A stretch of DNA of 64,000 nucleotides from Paenibacillus pinihumi DSM 23905 = JCM 16419 (GCF_000422505.1 NZ_KE383865.1:34726-98725); one strand, 5' to 3'. Shown: positions 33,807 to 42,632, counted from the stretch's first letter. Notes: generated by a model not told the origin, from the letters alone. Program-made: numbers and translations.

Positions 33807-35956
33807 CGATCAGAAGGGCGGAACTCAAAACAATCGGCGCAGCAGTGGCAGCAGGTCTGAGCTTTGTCATAATGCTGTTGCTTCGCGATTCCATCTATAC
33901 CGTATTTGCAATTCAGGATTATCTGCCCTTTCATACGATTATTAAATTTTTCAGCTTTGCCATGTGTTTTGCGATTGTCTTTTTAGGGGCAATCTTTTTT
34001 GTGCAGACTCTGACGAGACAGCGTCTGCTGTCTGCGGCGTTGTTTGTCATCATCGGAATGCTGGAACTGTGTGGCACGCTTTCCTCATGGGGCATGTCCT
34101 TGCTGTATAAAAATGCAGGCAATGCCTTTGATTACAGCCTGATTAGCGGTACCGGCCAGCTTGCAATGGCGCTCGGTATTTTCATTATTTTTACCAGGGA
34201 TGACAAGCAGGTTCAAGCTTCGGCACGCGGTGTTCAATTTACACTTGCTCTGGTCGGGGGCGGATTGCTGTGCTTGATGATTCAATTCATGCTGCACCAG
34301 TTTCCGGCGTTTTTTGCAAGCGAAGCGTACACGATCTTTTATTCAGCGATGCGGCTGGCTACGATCGGGCTGCTTGCACTCTCCATCATTATGGTGATGT
34401 ACCGCCACAGGGAGGAACGGCCCCAATCCCTGCTCCTGATTGTACAGTCCCTGATTTTCTTTTTCGTCGCCAACATCGAGCTTATGATTTCGCGCACGAA
34501 CTGGGATACCGATATGGCAGCTGGACATTTGTATAATTTAATCGGGTATTACTTCCTGCTGCGGGGCATTTACTACGTTACGCTCGAAGAGCCGCACCGG
34601 CAGCAAAAGCAAGCCGAGGAACGCATCAATTATCTGGCTTATCATGATGAATTGACAGGATTGTCCAACCGGAGACTGCTGAAGGAACGTCTGGACTCTG
34701 AGCTGACGAGGGCCAAGAGCAGCGGCAAGAAAATGGCGGTCATCCTCCTCGATATCGACCGTTTCAAGACTATTAATGATACCCTTGGCCATTCAGCGGG
34801 CGACCAGATTCTTGTGGCGGTCGCGGGGCGGCTGCAAAGCATTGTTCCGTACCCGGAATGCGTCTTCCGCATGGGCGGCGATGAATTTACAATTATTCTG
34901 CCTTACCTGCGCACAACAGGAGAGGCCACGGCGACGGCAGAGGCGGTTATGCGTCTGTTCCATTCTCCGATTGTAATCGATGATGCCGAGTACCATATCA
35001 CGATCAGCCTGGGTATTTCCTTTTATCCCCATGACGGGGACAGTGTAGATGTACTGGTCAAAAATGCCGACGTCGCGATGTACAGCGCCAAGGCTCAGCG
35101 CAATGACTTCAAGCTGTTCACCCCACAGATGAATGAGCGGGCAGGCGAGCGGCTGCGGCTGGAGAACGACCTGCGCAAAGCATTGGAGCAGCACCAGTTT
35201 ACCCTGATGTACCAGCCGCTTGTGGAACTGGAGACAGGGAAAGCAGTCGGTGTTGAGGCGCTCGTCAGATGGAACCACCCGGAGCGGGGAATGATTCCGC
35301 CTGGCGATTTTATTCCGTTATCCGAGGAGACCGGATTTATTCTTCCATTGGGGGAATGGGTGCTTCATGAAGCCTGCCGCCAGAACCGGCAGTGGCAGGA
35401 CGAAGGCATGACACCGATCATTGTCTCGGTCAATTTGTCCATGCGCCAGTTTAAGCAGTATCAGCTCGTAGAGCGGGTGGCGGCGATCCTGAGAGAAACC
35501 GGGCTTGAAGCCAGATATCTGGAACTGGAGATTACCGAGAGTATGACAACGGAAGTCGATTATGCCGTAGAGACGCTGAACAAGCTCAAGGCATTGGGCG
35601 TACGAATCAGTGTGGATGATTTCGGAACCGGATACAGCTCCCTGATTTATTTGAAAAAACTTCCGATCGACAAGCTGAAAATTGACCGTTCCTTTGTCAG
35701 CGATATTCTGCATGACAGCAATGATGCCGCAATCGTCACCACGATTGCAGCGATGGCCAAGCACTTGAAGCTGCGGATTACGGCTGAAGGGGTGGAAAAC
35801 GTCAATCAGCTGGAGTTTTTGAAAGAGCAGCATTGTGAAGAGGCACAGGGTTTCTATTTTGCCAAGCCGATCCCGGCGGCTGAATTTGCCGCGTGGATGC
35901 AGACCCAAGGCTCGCCGCAGGAGACGTTGGAACAGGCTAGCGTGTTAAAAGTGTGA
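33803..35956 (+). CDS. membrane GGDEF-EAL cyclic-di-GMP protein
   Basis: A 717-residue protein. About eight hydrophobic helices fill residues 10-255, a MASE-like sensor. The GGDEF domain follows with DELTGLSNRR and an intact GGDEF at 358-362. The EAL domain has intact EALVRW from 485, ELEITES and DDFGTGYSSL. Both synthesis and breakdown of cyclic di-GMP are therefore possible. No inhibitory RxxD site is obvious just before GGDEF. The ATG overlaps the pxpA stop (ATGA), so it is translated together with pxpA. The signal sensed is unknown. Confidence 0.93.
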   Translation: MTIRRAELKTIGAAVAAGLSFVIMLLLRDSIYTVFAIQDYLPFHTIIKFFSFAMCFAIVFLGAIFFVQTLTRQRLLSAALFVIIGMLELCGTLSSWGMSLLYKNAGNAFDYSLISGTGQLAMALGIFIIFTRDDKQVQASARGVQFTLALVGGGLLCLMIQFMLHQFPAFFASEAYTIFYSAMRLATIGLLALSIIMVMYRHREERPQSLLLIVQSLIFFFVANIELMISRTNWDTDMAAGHLYNLIGYYFLLRGIYYVTLEEPHRQQKQAEERINYLAYHDELTGLSNRRLLKERLDSELTRAKSSGKKMAVILLDIDRFKTINDTLGHSAGDQILVAVAGRLQSIVPYPECVFRMGGDEFTIILPYLRTTGEATATAEAVMRLFHSPIVIDDAEYHITISLGISFYPHDGDSVDVLVKNADVAMYSAKAQRNDFKLFTPQMNERAGERLRLENDLRKALEQHQFTLMYQPLVELETGKAVGVEALVRWNHPERGMIPPGDFIPLSEETGFILPLGEWVLHEACRQNRQWQDEGMTPIIVSVNLSMRQFKQYQLVERVAAILRETGLEARYLELEITESMTTEVDYAVETLNKLKALGVRISVDDFGTGYSSLIYLKKLPIDKLKIDRSFVSDILHDSNDAAIVTTIAAMAKHLKLRITAEGVENVNQLEFLKEQHCEEAQGFYFAKPIPAAEFAAWMQTQGSPQETLEQASVLKV

Positions 35957-35999
35957 TTAAATACAATCGAGTAAAACAGGAATAGTATTGGGAAGAAAG

Positions 36000-36125
36000 C
36001 AGCGGGCGAAAAAACAGTAACAGAAAAGTAATAGCACAAAAGAAGTAACAGAAAAGCAGTAAAAAAAAGCAGTAAAAAAAGCAGTGACAGAAAAGCAGTG
36101 ACAGAAAAATAGTAATAGTATGACA
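36000..36125 (+). repeat. A-rich degenerate tandem repeat
   Basis: About eight imperfect copies of a 12-15 bp unit of the form AGTRACAGAAAAGC follow each other just after the GGDEF-EAL gene. The plus strand is almost free of T and C. It does not continue the coding frame. Confidence 0.8.
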
Positions 36126-36289
36126 CTTGAAATTAAAACTATTGAATCGTAGTCAAAACAATAAATAAGCAAATATGAAGCATGCATTGCAAGCATTTGA
36201 AATACTCGGTATAGTTATCAATTAAGTGCATCATTCACAGCACAACAACACGCTAAAAAGTGAACGATCTGATCGGATTGAAACAAAAA

Positions 36290-36330
36290 CAGGCAAAATG
36301 TCCTCTATAGAAGGACGTTTTGCCTGTTTT
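36290..36330 (+). terminator. terminator after the pxpA / GGDEF-EAL unit
   Basis: CAGGCAAAATGTCC (36290-36303) pairs with GGACGTTTTGCCTG (36313-36326), followed by TTTT. It lies directly against the inverted-repeat element that follows. Confidence 0.8.
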
Positions 36331-36487
36331 GTCTGTCAAATGGTGGACACGGTATACCTGTAAGATGCCAGGCTTTTCTAAATGTATTATAACTATATAT
36401 AGATGTTAATTATAGAATAATACTATATCTTGAAAAGAGGGTTTAGGAGACTTACTATAGGGTTCTGTCCACTATTTGACAGACAAA
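36328..36487. mobile_element. 160-bp MITE-like element with 22-bp inverted ends
   Basis: TTTGTCTGTCAAAT at 36328 begins a 22-bp end whose inverted copy lies at 36466-36487; 21 of 22 bases match. Inside the ends (TG...CA form, GTGGACA in both) is AT-rich, non-coding DNA of about 115 bp. This is the structure of a miniature element or a remnant derived from an insertion sequence. No clear target duplication is seen. Confidence 0.6.
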
Positions 36488-36540
36488 TTCATCATTTTGT
36501 CTACTTCCAGTGGACTCGTTAATGATTAATTCCCAGTACA

Positions 36541-36580
36541 AAAAAGAAACAGCCCTGTTCAATTCTCATGAACGGGGCTG
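36541..36580 (-). terminator. terminator of metE
   Basis: On the minus strand AGCCCCGTTCA pairs with TGAACAGGGCT and is followed by GTTTCTTTTTT. It begins 30 bp past the metE stop. Confidence 0.88.
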
Positions 36581-36609
36581 CTTCGTTCTATCCATTTAAA
36601 AATCTCAAA

Positions 36610-38901
36610 TTAGCTGCCGACTGTTACGGTTCTCAGCTCTTTCGCAGCATCGACCATACGGCGCAGTGATTCGATCGTTTCGTCGACGTTACGGGTTTTC
36701 AGGCCGCAGTCCGGGTTGATCCACAGACGCTCAGCCGGAACTACTTCCAGCGATTCACTGATAACCTGTTTGATTTGCGCTTCTTCCGGCAGGTACGGGC
36801 TATGGATATCATATACGCCCAGACCGATTCCCTTTTCATACGATTCCTTGCGCAGCGCTTGAATCAGCGTACCATGGCTGCGGGAGGTTTCCAGGGAAAT
36901 GACGTCCGCATCCATATCCTCGATCGCATCCAGGATTTCGTGGAAATCGCAGTAGCACATATGGGTGTGGATTTGGGTTGTGTCTTGAGCGGAAGCAACG
37001 GACAGGCGGAATGCCTCAACGCCCCAGCGCAGGTAGTCGTCCCAATCACGGCGTTTCAACGGCGCGCCTTCACGAAGCGCAGGCTCGTCCACCTGAATCA
37101 TGCCGATTCCGGCTGTTTCAAGTGCTTTTACTTCGCTCAGAATCGCTCTTGCCAATTGGAATGCCACTTCGCGGCGGGTCAGGTCATTACGTACGAACGA
37201 CCAATTCAGCATTGTGAGCGGTCCGGTCAGCATGCCTTTTACCGGCTTCTGTGTCAGCGATTGTGCATAGATGGTTTCTTTGACAGTCATTGGCTCGGTG
37301 TGCACGATATCTCCGTAAATTACCGGAGGCTTCACGCAGCGGGAGCCATAGGATTGAACCCAGCCATTCGCTGTGAAGATGTAGCCGTCCAGCTTTTCGC
37401 CGAAGAACTCAACCATATCATTGCGCTCGAACTCGCCATGAACCAGAACGTCAATGCCGAGGTCTTCCTGGATTTTAATCCATTCTGCAATTTTGGCATC
37501 AATGAATGCTTCATAGTTTTCATTGCTCAATTCGCCTTTGCGCCATTGTTGACGCGCTTTGCGGACATCTGCCGTCTGCGGCATGCTGCCGATTGTTGTC
37601 GTCGGGAGCAGTGGCAGCTGGAAGCGCTCCTGCTGCTGTTGATAACGGGAAGCGAACACTGATTTGCGGTTCAGCACAGCATCTTCCTGCTTTCCTGCAT
37701 CACCCGAAAAACGGTTGCGCTCCGGGCTGCTCTTGAGAGCGGCGAAAATCGCAGCATTTGCTTCCAACTTGCCAGCAACAGAGGAAGCGTCAGTCAGCGC
37801 ACGGCTGATCAGTTGCAGTTCTTGCAGCTTTTCATCCGCAAACGCCAATGCAGACAGGGTCTCCTGCGGCAGCTTGGACTCATATTTCAAGGTCACCGGC
37901 ACATGCAAAAGGCTGCTGGACGGCTGAAGCACGATGAATTCTGCTTTCACATGCTTTTGCAGTTCTTGAACCAGCTCAAGGGTTTGTGCAACATTAGCCG
38001 TCCAAATATTGCGTCCGTCGATAATACCGGCTGCCAACAGCTTGTCCTGCGGATAGCCGTGTTCAGCGATTCCTTTCAAATTCAGGCCGCGGTCATGGAT
38101 GAAGTCAAGCCCGAAACCATCAACTGGCAAACGGTACAAGGAAGGCAGGTCATCCACGCCATCGAAGTACGTTTGTACAATCAATTTCAGTCTGGTTGCT
38201 CCGCGCAATGCCTGGTACACTTCCTCAAGCAGTGCCCAATGCTCGGCTGGAACGTCTCCGGCTAGAGAAGGCTCATCGATTTGAACTATGCTAGCCCCGG
38301 CAGCTTGCAGCTCTTGCAGAACCTGTACATAGACAGGGAGGAAGCTGCGGACAATGTCAGCGAGCTGATCGCGGGAGAAGCCTTTGGATAGGGAAACATA
38401 CGTATATGGACCTACAATGACCGGCTTGGCATCAATGCCAAGCTCCTGCTTGGCTTCATTATAAGCTGCAAGCCAAGGGTTGCTCACGAGCTTGGGCGTG
38501 AAGCCGCTTTTCCATTCCGGTACAATGTAGTGGTAGTTCGTGTTGAACCATTTGGTCATTTCACCTGCGTTAATGCCGGAAGCGCCGCGCGCCATGGCAA
38601 AATAAAGCGACAGCTCATCTTTCTGCTCGATCGCTGCAAAGCGGTCCGGCACCACACCGAACGCCACGCTGTGATCCAGCACATGATCGTACAGGGTGAA
38701 ATCCCCGACAGGAATCCAGTTCACACCGGCTTCCTTTTGCTTGCGAAGGTTGCTTAGACGAAGCTCCTTCAGTCCGGACAACAGCTGCCGGGCATCAATT
38801 TGCCCTTTCCAGTAACTTTCCAGCTGCTTTTTCCATTCTCTTTGCTCACCAATTCGCGGATACCCCAGATTGGATACCGTGTAGCTTGCATGATTACTCA
38901 T
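36610..38901 (-). CDS. metE: cobalamin-independent methionine synthase MetE
   Basis: A 763-residue enzyme, full length for the family. It transfers a methyl group from methyltetrahydropteroyl-polyglutamate to homocysteine. The N-terminal barrel begins SNLGYPRIGEQREWKK; the C-terminal barrel carries the zinc ligands in HTHMCYC and NPDCGLKTR and the substrate segment MIQVDEPALREG. AGGAGG lies 8 bp before the ATG. A cobalamin riboswitch lies directly upstream, so the enzyme is made when vitamin B12 is scarce; that implies a B12-dependent MetH elsewhere in the genome. Confidence 0.97.
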   Translation of the reverse strand: MSNHASYTVSNLGYPRIGEQREWKKQLESYWKGQIDARQLLSGLKELRLSNLRKQKEAGVNWIPVGDFTLYDHVLDHSVAFGVVPDRFAAIEQKDELSLYFAMARGASGINAGEMTKWFNTNYHYIVPEWKSGFTPKLVSNPWLAAYNEAKQELGIDAKPVIVGPYTYVSLSKGFSRDQLADIVRSFLPVYVQVLQELQAAGASIVQIDEPSLAGDVPAEHWALLEEVYQALRGATRLKLIVQTYFDGVDDLPSLYRLPVDGFGLDFIHDRGLNLKGIAEHGYPQDKLLAAGIIDGRNIWTANVAQTLELVQELQKHVKAEFIVLQPSSSLLHVPVTLKYESKLPQETLSALAFADEKLQELQLISRALTDASSVAGKLEANAAIFAALKSSPERNRFSGDAGKQEDAVLNRKSVFASRYQQQQERFQLPLLPTTTIGSMPQTADVRKARQQWRKGELSNENYEAFIDAKIAEWIKIQEDLGIDVLVHGEFERNDMVEFFGEKLDGYIFTANGWVQSYGSRCVKPPVIYGDIVHTEPMTVKETIYAQSLTQKPVKGMLTGPLTMLNWSFVRNDLTRREVAFQLARAILSEVKALETAGIGMIQVDEPALREGAPLKRRDWDDYLRWGVEAFRLSVASAQDTTQIHTHMCYCDFHEILDAIEDMDADVISLETSRSHGTLIQALRKESYEKGIGLGVYDIHSPYLPEEAQIKQVISESLEVVPAERLWINPDCGLKTRNVDETIESLRRMVDAAKELRTVTVGS

Positions 38902-38939
38902 TTTTTATCCTCCTATCGACCGTAGGGTGGTTTGTTAAG

Positions 38940-39130
38940 ACACAGGCAGGTCTCCTGGCTTCAGTTCATTGCCGGATCATTCTTACCTTCCCGGTGTAAG
39001 TCACCAGTGGCTGCACGACTGCTGGAATGAGAGGCTCCCTGTTACAGTGACGGGATCGCGCCGGACTTGCACCGGCTTCCCTTTTAAGCTTCGGGCAGTC
39101 TGTTCGTACAGTTCTGCCTTCGGCCACCTG
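38940..39130 (-). promoter_or_regulatory. cobalamin riboswitch of metE
   Basis: On the minus strand the RNA shows GTGGCCGAAGGCAGAAC at its start, the core GCCGGTGCAAGTCCGGCGC, GTCACTGTAACAGGGAG, and the B12 box AGCCAGGAGACCTGCC at its end. Only about 40 nt separate it from the metE ATG and no terminator hairpin with a T-run fits there. Control is therefore probably by masking the AGGAGG ribosome-binding site. Confidence 0.95.
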
Positions 39131-39274
39131 AGTCCGTCTCCATTTTAGAGACAACAACACTAAATATACTTTTTCATGCATGAAAAAACAATAGAAGAGA
39201 TGGAATTTCATATCAGAAAAAGTCTTGTTTTTCTAAGGATAAAATGGATGATAGAATTATAGCTGCTGCTAATT

Positions 39275-39315
39275 AAAAAAGGTGCTGAACTCTGCTTCAT
39301 CGCAGAGCCAGCACC
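39275..39315 (-). terminator. terminator of fabI
   Basis: On the minus strand GGTGCTGGCTCTGC pairs with GCAGAGTTCAGCACC and is followed by TTTTTTAATT, 10 bp past the fabI stop. Confidence 0.88.
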
Positions 39316-39324
39316 ATTTCTACT

Positions 39325-40119
39325 TTAGTAACCTACAATATGGAACCCGGAATCGACATGAATGACTTCACCGGTGACGCCTCTGGACAGACGGCTGAGC
39401 AGGAACATTGTCGCATCGCCAACCTCATCCTGGTCAACATTGCGGCGCAGAGGGGCTTTTTCCTCCATTGCGGTAATGATGTCATTGAAACCGGAAACCC
39501 CGCCCTTGGCAGAGAGGGTGCGGATTGGCCCGGATGAAATCGCATTGACACGAATTTGTTCCTTGCCCAAATCTTCAGCCAAGTAACGGACACTTGCTTC
39601 AAGGGACGCCTTGGCGACACCCATTACATTGTAGTTGCGCACCATTCGTTCAGCTCCCAGGTAGGATTGGGTCACAATGCTGCCGCCCTCAGTCATCAGT
39701 CCTCGTGCTTCTCTCGCCATCGCTACCAGAGAGTAGGCACTTACATCATGCGCCAATTGGAAGCCTTCTCTTGTCGTAGCCGCGAATTCCCCTTGCAAAT
39801 CTTCTTTCTCCGCAAATGCCACGGAGTGCGCCAGCCCGTGAATAACGCCGACTTTCTCCTTGATTTCCGCAAATGCTGCCGCGATGCTCTCATCACTTGA
39901 TACATCACAGGCTACGCAGAGCAGCGGCTTGATGCCGTTCTCGTCCAGCAGCTGGGTCAGCTTCTGGAAGGAGCGCTCTTTCCGGTAGGTGAAGATCAGA
40001 TTTGCTCCAGCTTCATGGAGTGATTTGGCGATCCCCCAGGCGATGCTCCGGGAGTTGGCAATCCCTGTAACGACGACATTTTTTCCGCCCATTAAACCTG
40101 ACATTCCTGTAGTTGTCAT
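39325..40119 (-). CDS. fabI: enoyl-ACP reductase FabI (NADH-dependent)
   Basis: A 264-residue short-chain dehydrogenase. It catalyses the last step of the fatty-acid elongation cycle. The nucleotide-binding start VVVTGIANSRSIAWGIAK is specific to FabI, and the catalytic Tyr and Lys are in YNVMGVAK (Tyr-X6-Lys). It is the triclosan target family. GGAGG lies 10 bp before the ATG. A FapR operator lies 117 bp upstream, which links it to malonyl-CoA-sensing control of lipid synthesis. Confidence 0.96.
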   Translation of the reverse strand: MTTTGMSGLMGGKNVVVTGIANSRSIAWGIAKSLHEAGANLIFTYRKERSFQKLTQLLDENGIKPLLCVACDVSSDESIAAAFAEIKEKVGVIHGLAHSVAFAEKEDLQGEFAATTREGFQLAHDVSAYSLVAMAREARGLMTEGGSIVTQSYLGAERMVRNYNVMGVAKASLEASVRYLAEDLGKEQIRVNAISSGPIRTLSAKGGVSGFNDIITAMEEKAPLRRNVDQDEVGDATMFLLSRLSRGVTGEVIHVDSGFHIVGY

Positions 40120-40235
40120 GCTTGATATAACCTCCGATAGTCCATACTAATCTCTTTGTATCAGGCGTGAATCAGAATCGGCTTCATTCTGTATCTTTGT
40201 AACAAAAACTTGAAATTGATTTTTAATACAAGATA

Positions 40236-40252
40236 TTAGTACCTGATACTAA
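40236..40252. promoter_or_regulatory. FapR operator of fabI
   Basis: TTAGTACCTGATACTAA has perfect TTAGTA/TACTAA arms and matches the FapR consensus of Bacillota. It lies in the fabI promoter region. FapR represses fatty-acid genes until malonyl-CoA binds it. Confidence 0.85.
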
Positions 40253-40336
40253 ATAAGATGATAGTCTAATCATAATGCTCTGCGGTTTAATTTGCAAGGG
40301 TGGGCAGGCGGGGCGGATGAATGATAATTTCCGCAA

Positions 40337-41488
40337 TTACCGATGAAACCCTTTTTCCAATTGAATGAGTCTGCCGGTAATTAAGCCGTTTTCGTCCTTG
40401 TGGAATAGTGTTGCAGTGTAGGTATCATCTCCTCCGCTGATTGATAGGCGTCTAACTGAGAAGCCGGTCTCTCCTTCCGCAAATAATTGTTCGGGGGGCT
40501 CCGTTACCCTTTTTCCGTTATAGGTATATATGATATTTCCTGACTTGTCATAGCTTACTTCTTTTACAGACTCGGGAATTTCACTGCCGATCTTCTCGCC
40601 GTTACTTATTTTAGCCTTTAAATCTTGTATCCAGTTCATCCATTCTTCGTCCTTGTTACTCGAAGTTTTTGAAGGTGATATGTTCAGTAATTCTTTCAAA
40701 TAAGCTTCTGCCTTTGCATGGTCTGCTTTTGCTGTATCGAGAGGGAGATCAAACAATGCGGAGCCGGGGTATTCTTCCCGTACTTGAATTTCACCGCTAA
40801 TTTCGTCATACCTGAATGCCTCGTTGCTATAAAATTTGGTGCCGCTGCTGATCGCCAAATACACACCTCTGTCTGCAAACAGCTCTACCTGGTCACACTC
40901 AATAATTCTGTACATGATTCCATCTATTACGGTCTCGCTGTATGCACCGTTCATTGAGGCAATATTAACCTGCCATGGTTTCTGTCCTTTTATTAACGGT
41001 GAAATGAAAAATGAATCCTCGCCATATTCAGAATCACTAGTCTTCGGCATCGGGTTGCCGTCCTGTCTGGTAATCGATACGACCGCATACGTTCGTTCAG
41101 GATAGATGTCTTCGTTCGAATGTTTAAACGAACTAAGTCCTGCTCCCGATACAAGACCGTGCAACGTAAAACGGTAGTTTCCGGAGTCAACGGACTGGTT
41201 AACTTGAATCGCGCCTTTGCTCTCGAATGCATCCGCCAGCAGCTGATCTCCCAAATTTTCGGCAACCTGTTTGGGACTATAAATATGAACCGCGGCATAA
41301 GCGGATAGAGAAAGTACGAGCAGCAAAACAGCAGCCAGTAGCCCTGCGGATAATGTTTTTCTATACTTATGCTTTATCTGGTTCCGCTCCTTTAATTCAC
41401 TTATAATGCTCTGATTCAAGCTTTCTTCGGGCTCTGCTGTGGAGCTTAATGATTGTCTGAGCAATTGCTCCCAATCCGTATCCTTCAT
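40337..41488 (-). CDS. membrane-anchored anti-sigma factor-like protein
   Basis: A 383-residue protein with a cytoplasmic N-terminus of about 43 residues, one membrane helix (LLAAVLLLVLSLSAYAAVHI) and a large extracellular region. This matches DUF4179-type proteins encoded behind ECF sigma genes. Its ATG overlaps the stop of the sigma gene by 4 bp, so it most likely binds and silences that sigma factor. The extracellular part would be the sensor. The ligand is unknown. Confidence 0.8.
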   Translation of the reverse strand: MKDTDWEQLLRQSLSSTAEPEESLNQSIISELKERNQIKHKYRKTLSAGLLAAVLLLVLSLSAYAAVHIYSPKQVAENLGDQLLADAFESKGAIQVNQSVDSGNYRFTLHGLVSGAGLSSFKHSNEDIYPERTYAVVSITRQDGNPMPKTSDSEYGEDSFFISPLIKGQKPWQVNIASMNGAYSETVIDGIMYRIIECDQVELFADRGVYLAISSGTKFYSNEAFRYDEISGEIQVREEYPGSALFDLPLDTAKADHAKAEAYLKELLNISPSKTSSNKDEEWMNWIQDLKAKISNGEKIGSEIPESVKEVSYDKSGNIIYTYNGKRVTEPPEQLFAEGETGFSVRRLSISGGDDTYTATLFHKDENGLITGRLIQLEKGFHR

Positions 41489-42009
41489 GGGGAAACAACC
41501 TCCAATGCTTTTTTCATTGTTTGACGGGCTTTATGTAGTCTGCTCTTCACTGTTCCCTGTGGAATTCCCAGTGCCAATGCAATCTCCTCAACGGTCATAT
41601 CCGCTGTATAATACATGTAAATCGGAAGCCTCAGCTTGTCCTCCAACTGGTGGGTAGCATCCTGAATCAAGGTGCGAAGTTCAATAGAAATCACTGCGTC
41701 CTCCGGGGTTGCTTTGCTTGTCGTCGAATCCAAACTGTTGGCAGCTGCGTCGAATTCAGTTGTGGGTGCAATTCTTTGTCTCCATGCAAGCTTGCGACGA
41801 TGATTTTTATACAGCCGTACTGCAATCGATATTAAAAAAGCTTTGGGATTGTGAGATGGGTTCATCTTGAATCGCAGCTCCACAGCCTTAAGAAATGTAT
41901 CCTGATACAAATCGTCTGCATCGGCTTTGTTTCCCGCGAGTTTGTAGCAAAACCTGTAAATCGACTTTCCATGCTGCTCCACAAGCTCAATCAAATCATC
42001 AATATTCAA
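41485..42009 (-). CDS. ECF-type RNA polymerase sigma factor
   Basis: A 174-residue sigma-70 family protein. Region 2 shows YRFCYKLAGNKADADDLYQDTFLKA, seen as FCYKLAGNKADADDLYQ within it; region 4 shows LRLPIYMYYTADMTVEEIA and GIPQGTVKSRLHKAR. The start is set at TTG 42009 because GGAAGGAG precedes it and the protein then begins at region 2; a longer in-frame ATG at 42123 adds a poorly conserved stretch. It is coupled to its anti-sigma gene by a 4-bp overlap. Confidence 0.87.
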   Translation of the reverse strand: MNIDDLIELVEQHGKSIYRFCYKLAGNKADADDLYQDTFLKAVELRFKMNPSHNPKAFLISIAVRLYKNHRRKLAWRQRIAPTTEFDAAANSLDSTTSKATPEDAVISIELRTLIQDATHQLEDKLRLPIYMYYTADMTVEEIALALGIPQGTVKSRLHKARQTMKKALEVVSP

Positions 42010-42337
42010 GTCACTACTCCTTCCTGATAGGCCATTCAATTCTATATTGTCATAACCCAGATATTGGTTCACCTTTTTGGTGAAAATTATGAAAAGGGAG
42101 GGTTGTTTGGAAGGTTGTTGCAAATTTATTTGGCGCGGTGAAAGACTTCGATGGTGGAACTATTCTATAGGGATTACCGGGCAATCTTACTTTTCTTTTT
42201 AATGTATCATGAATCCATAGAAGGGATTTTTCATGGACAGTTTATATTGAATTGTCGGGGTGTATCACTTATTATGAAAGAACATGGTGAATGTATTTTA
42301 TCTCAGAAAGGCCTTGAAAATCGCTTGAAATTTAGAT
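42010..42337. other. intergenic region upstream of the sigma gene
   Basis: AT-rich DNA that must hold the sigma-gene promoter. A plus-strand frame at 42151-42381 exists but has no ribosome-binding site or recognisable pattern. Nothing else is evident. Confidence 0.5.
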
Positions 42338-42537
42338 CAATCTTTTCACGCCAAGAAAGTGCGAATGTGAAGCTCACATGAATTTCCCGGTTCCTTCGCA
42401 CCTCGAAGTTTGTCGAAAACACTCGAAAAACTCTTGATTTGAAAAAAGTCAAGCTTTTATATCGGTTTGTTGTTGTAATTTTTGCAGATAATCAAGAGAA
42501 TTTATGTATAATCAGCTTTTAATGCCTCTTTTTCGCT
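42338..42537 (+). promoter_or_regulatory. putative CRISPR leader
   Basis: About 200 AT-rich, non-coding bases precede the mini-array repeat. They contain the inverted repeat GTGCGAA (42359-42365) / TTCGCAC (42395-42401) with AAGCTCACAT between, as in type I-C-associated leaders I recall, and a TATAAT-like run shortly before the first repeat. Confidence 0.55.
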
Positions 42538-42632
42538 GTCGCACTCTATGTGAGTGCGTGGATTGAAACTTGGCCTGTGTCAGCTCTCGTCATTGCCAGT
42601 ACCATGTCGCACTCTATGTGAGTGCCTGAAAC
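42538..42632 (+). CRISPR. orphan one-spacer CRISPR mini-array
   Basis: A full 32-bp repeat (42538-42569, TATGT loop form) identical to repeats 3 and 4 of the array at the left edge, a 36-bp spacer (42570-42605), and a second repeat (42606-42632) that lacks five bases between GAGTGC and TGAAAC. The damaged second copy removes part of the handle. No cas gene is near. A leader-like sequence lies immediately upstream on the same strand. Confidence 0.88.

Noticed and set aside
36775-37662. 295-residue plus-strand frame opposite metE
   Set aside because: metE is fully conserved on the other strand; the antisense frame shows no family pattern.
42151-42381. 76-residue plus-strand frame before the CRISPR leader
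   Set aside because: No ribosome-binding site, no recognisable pattern, and it runs into the leader-like sequence.
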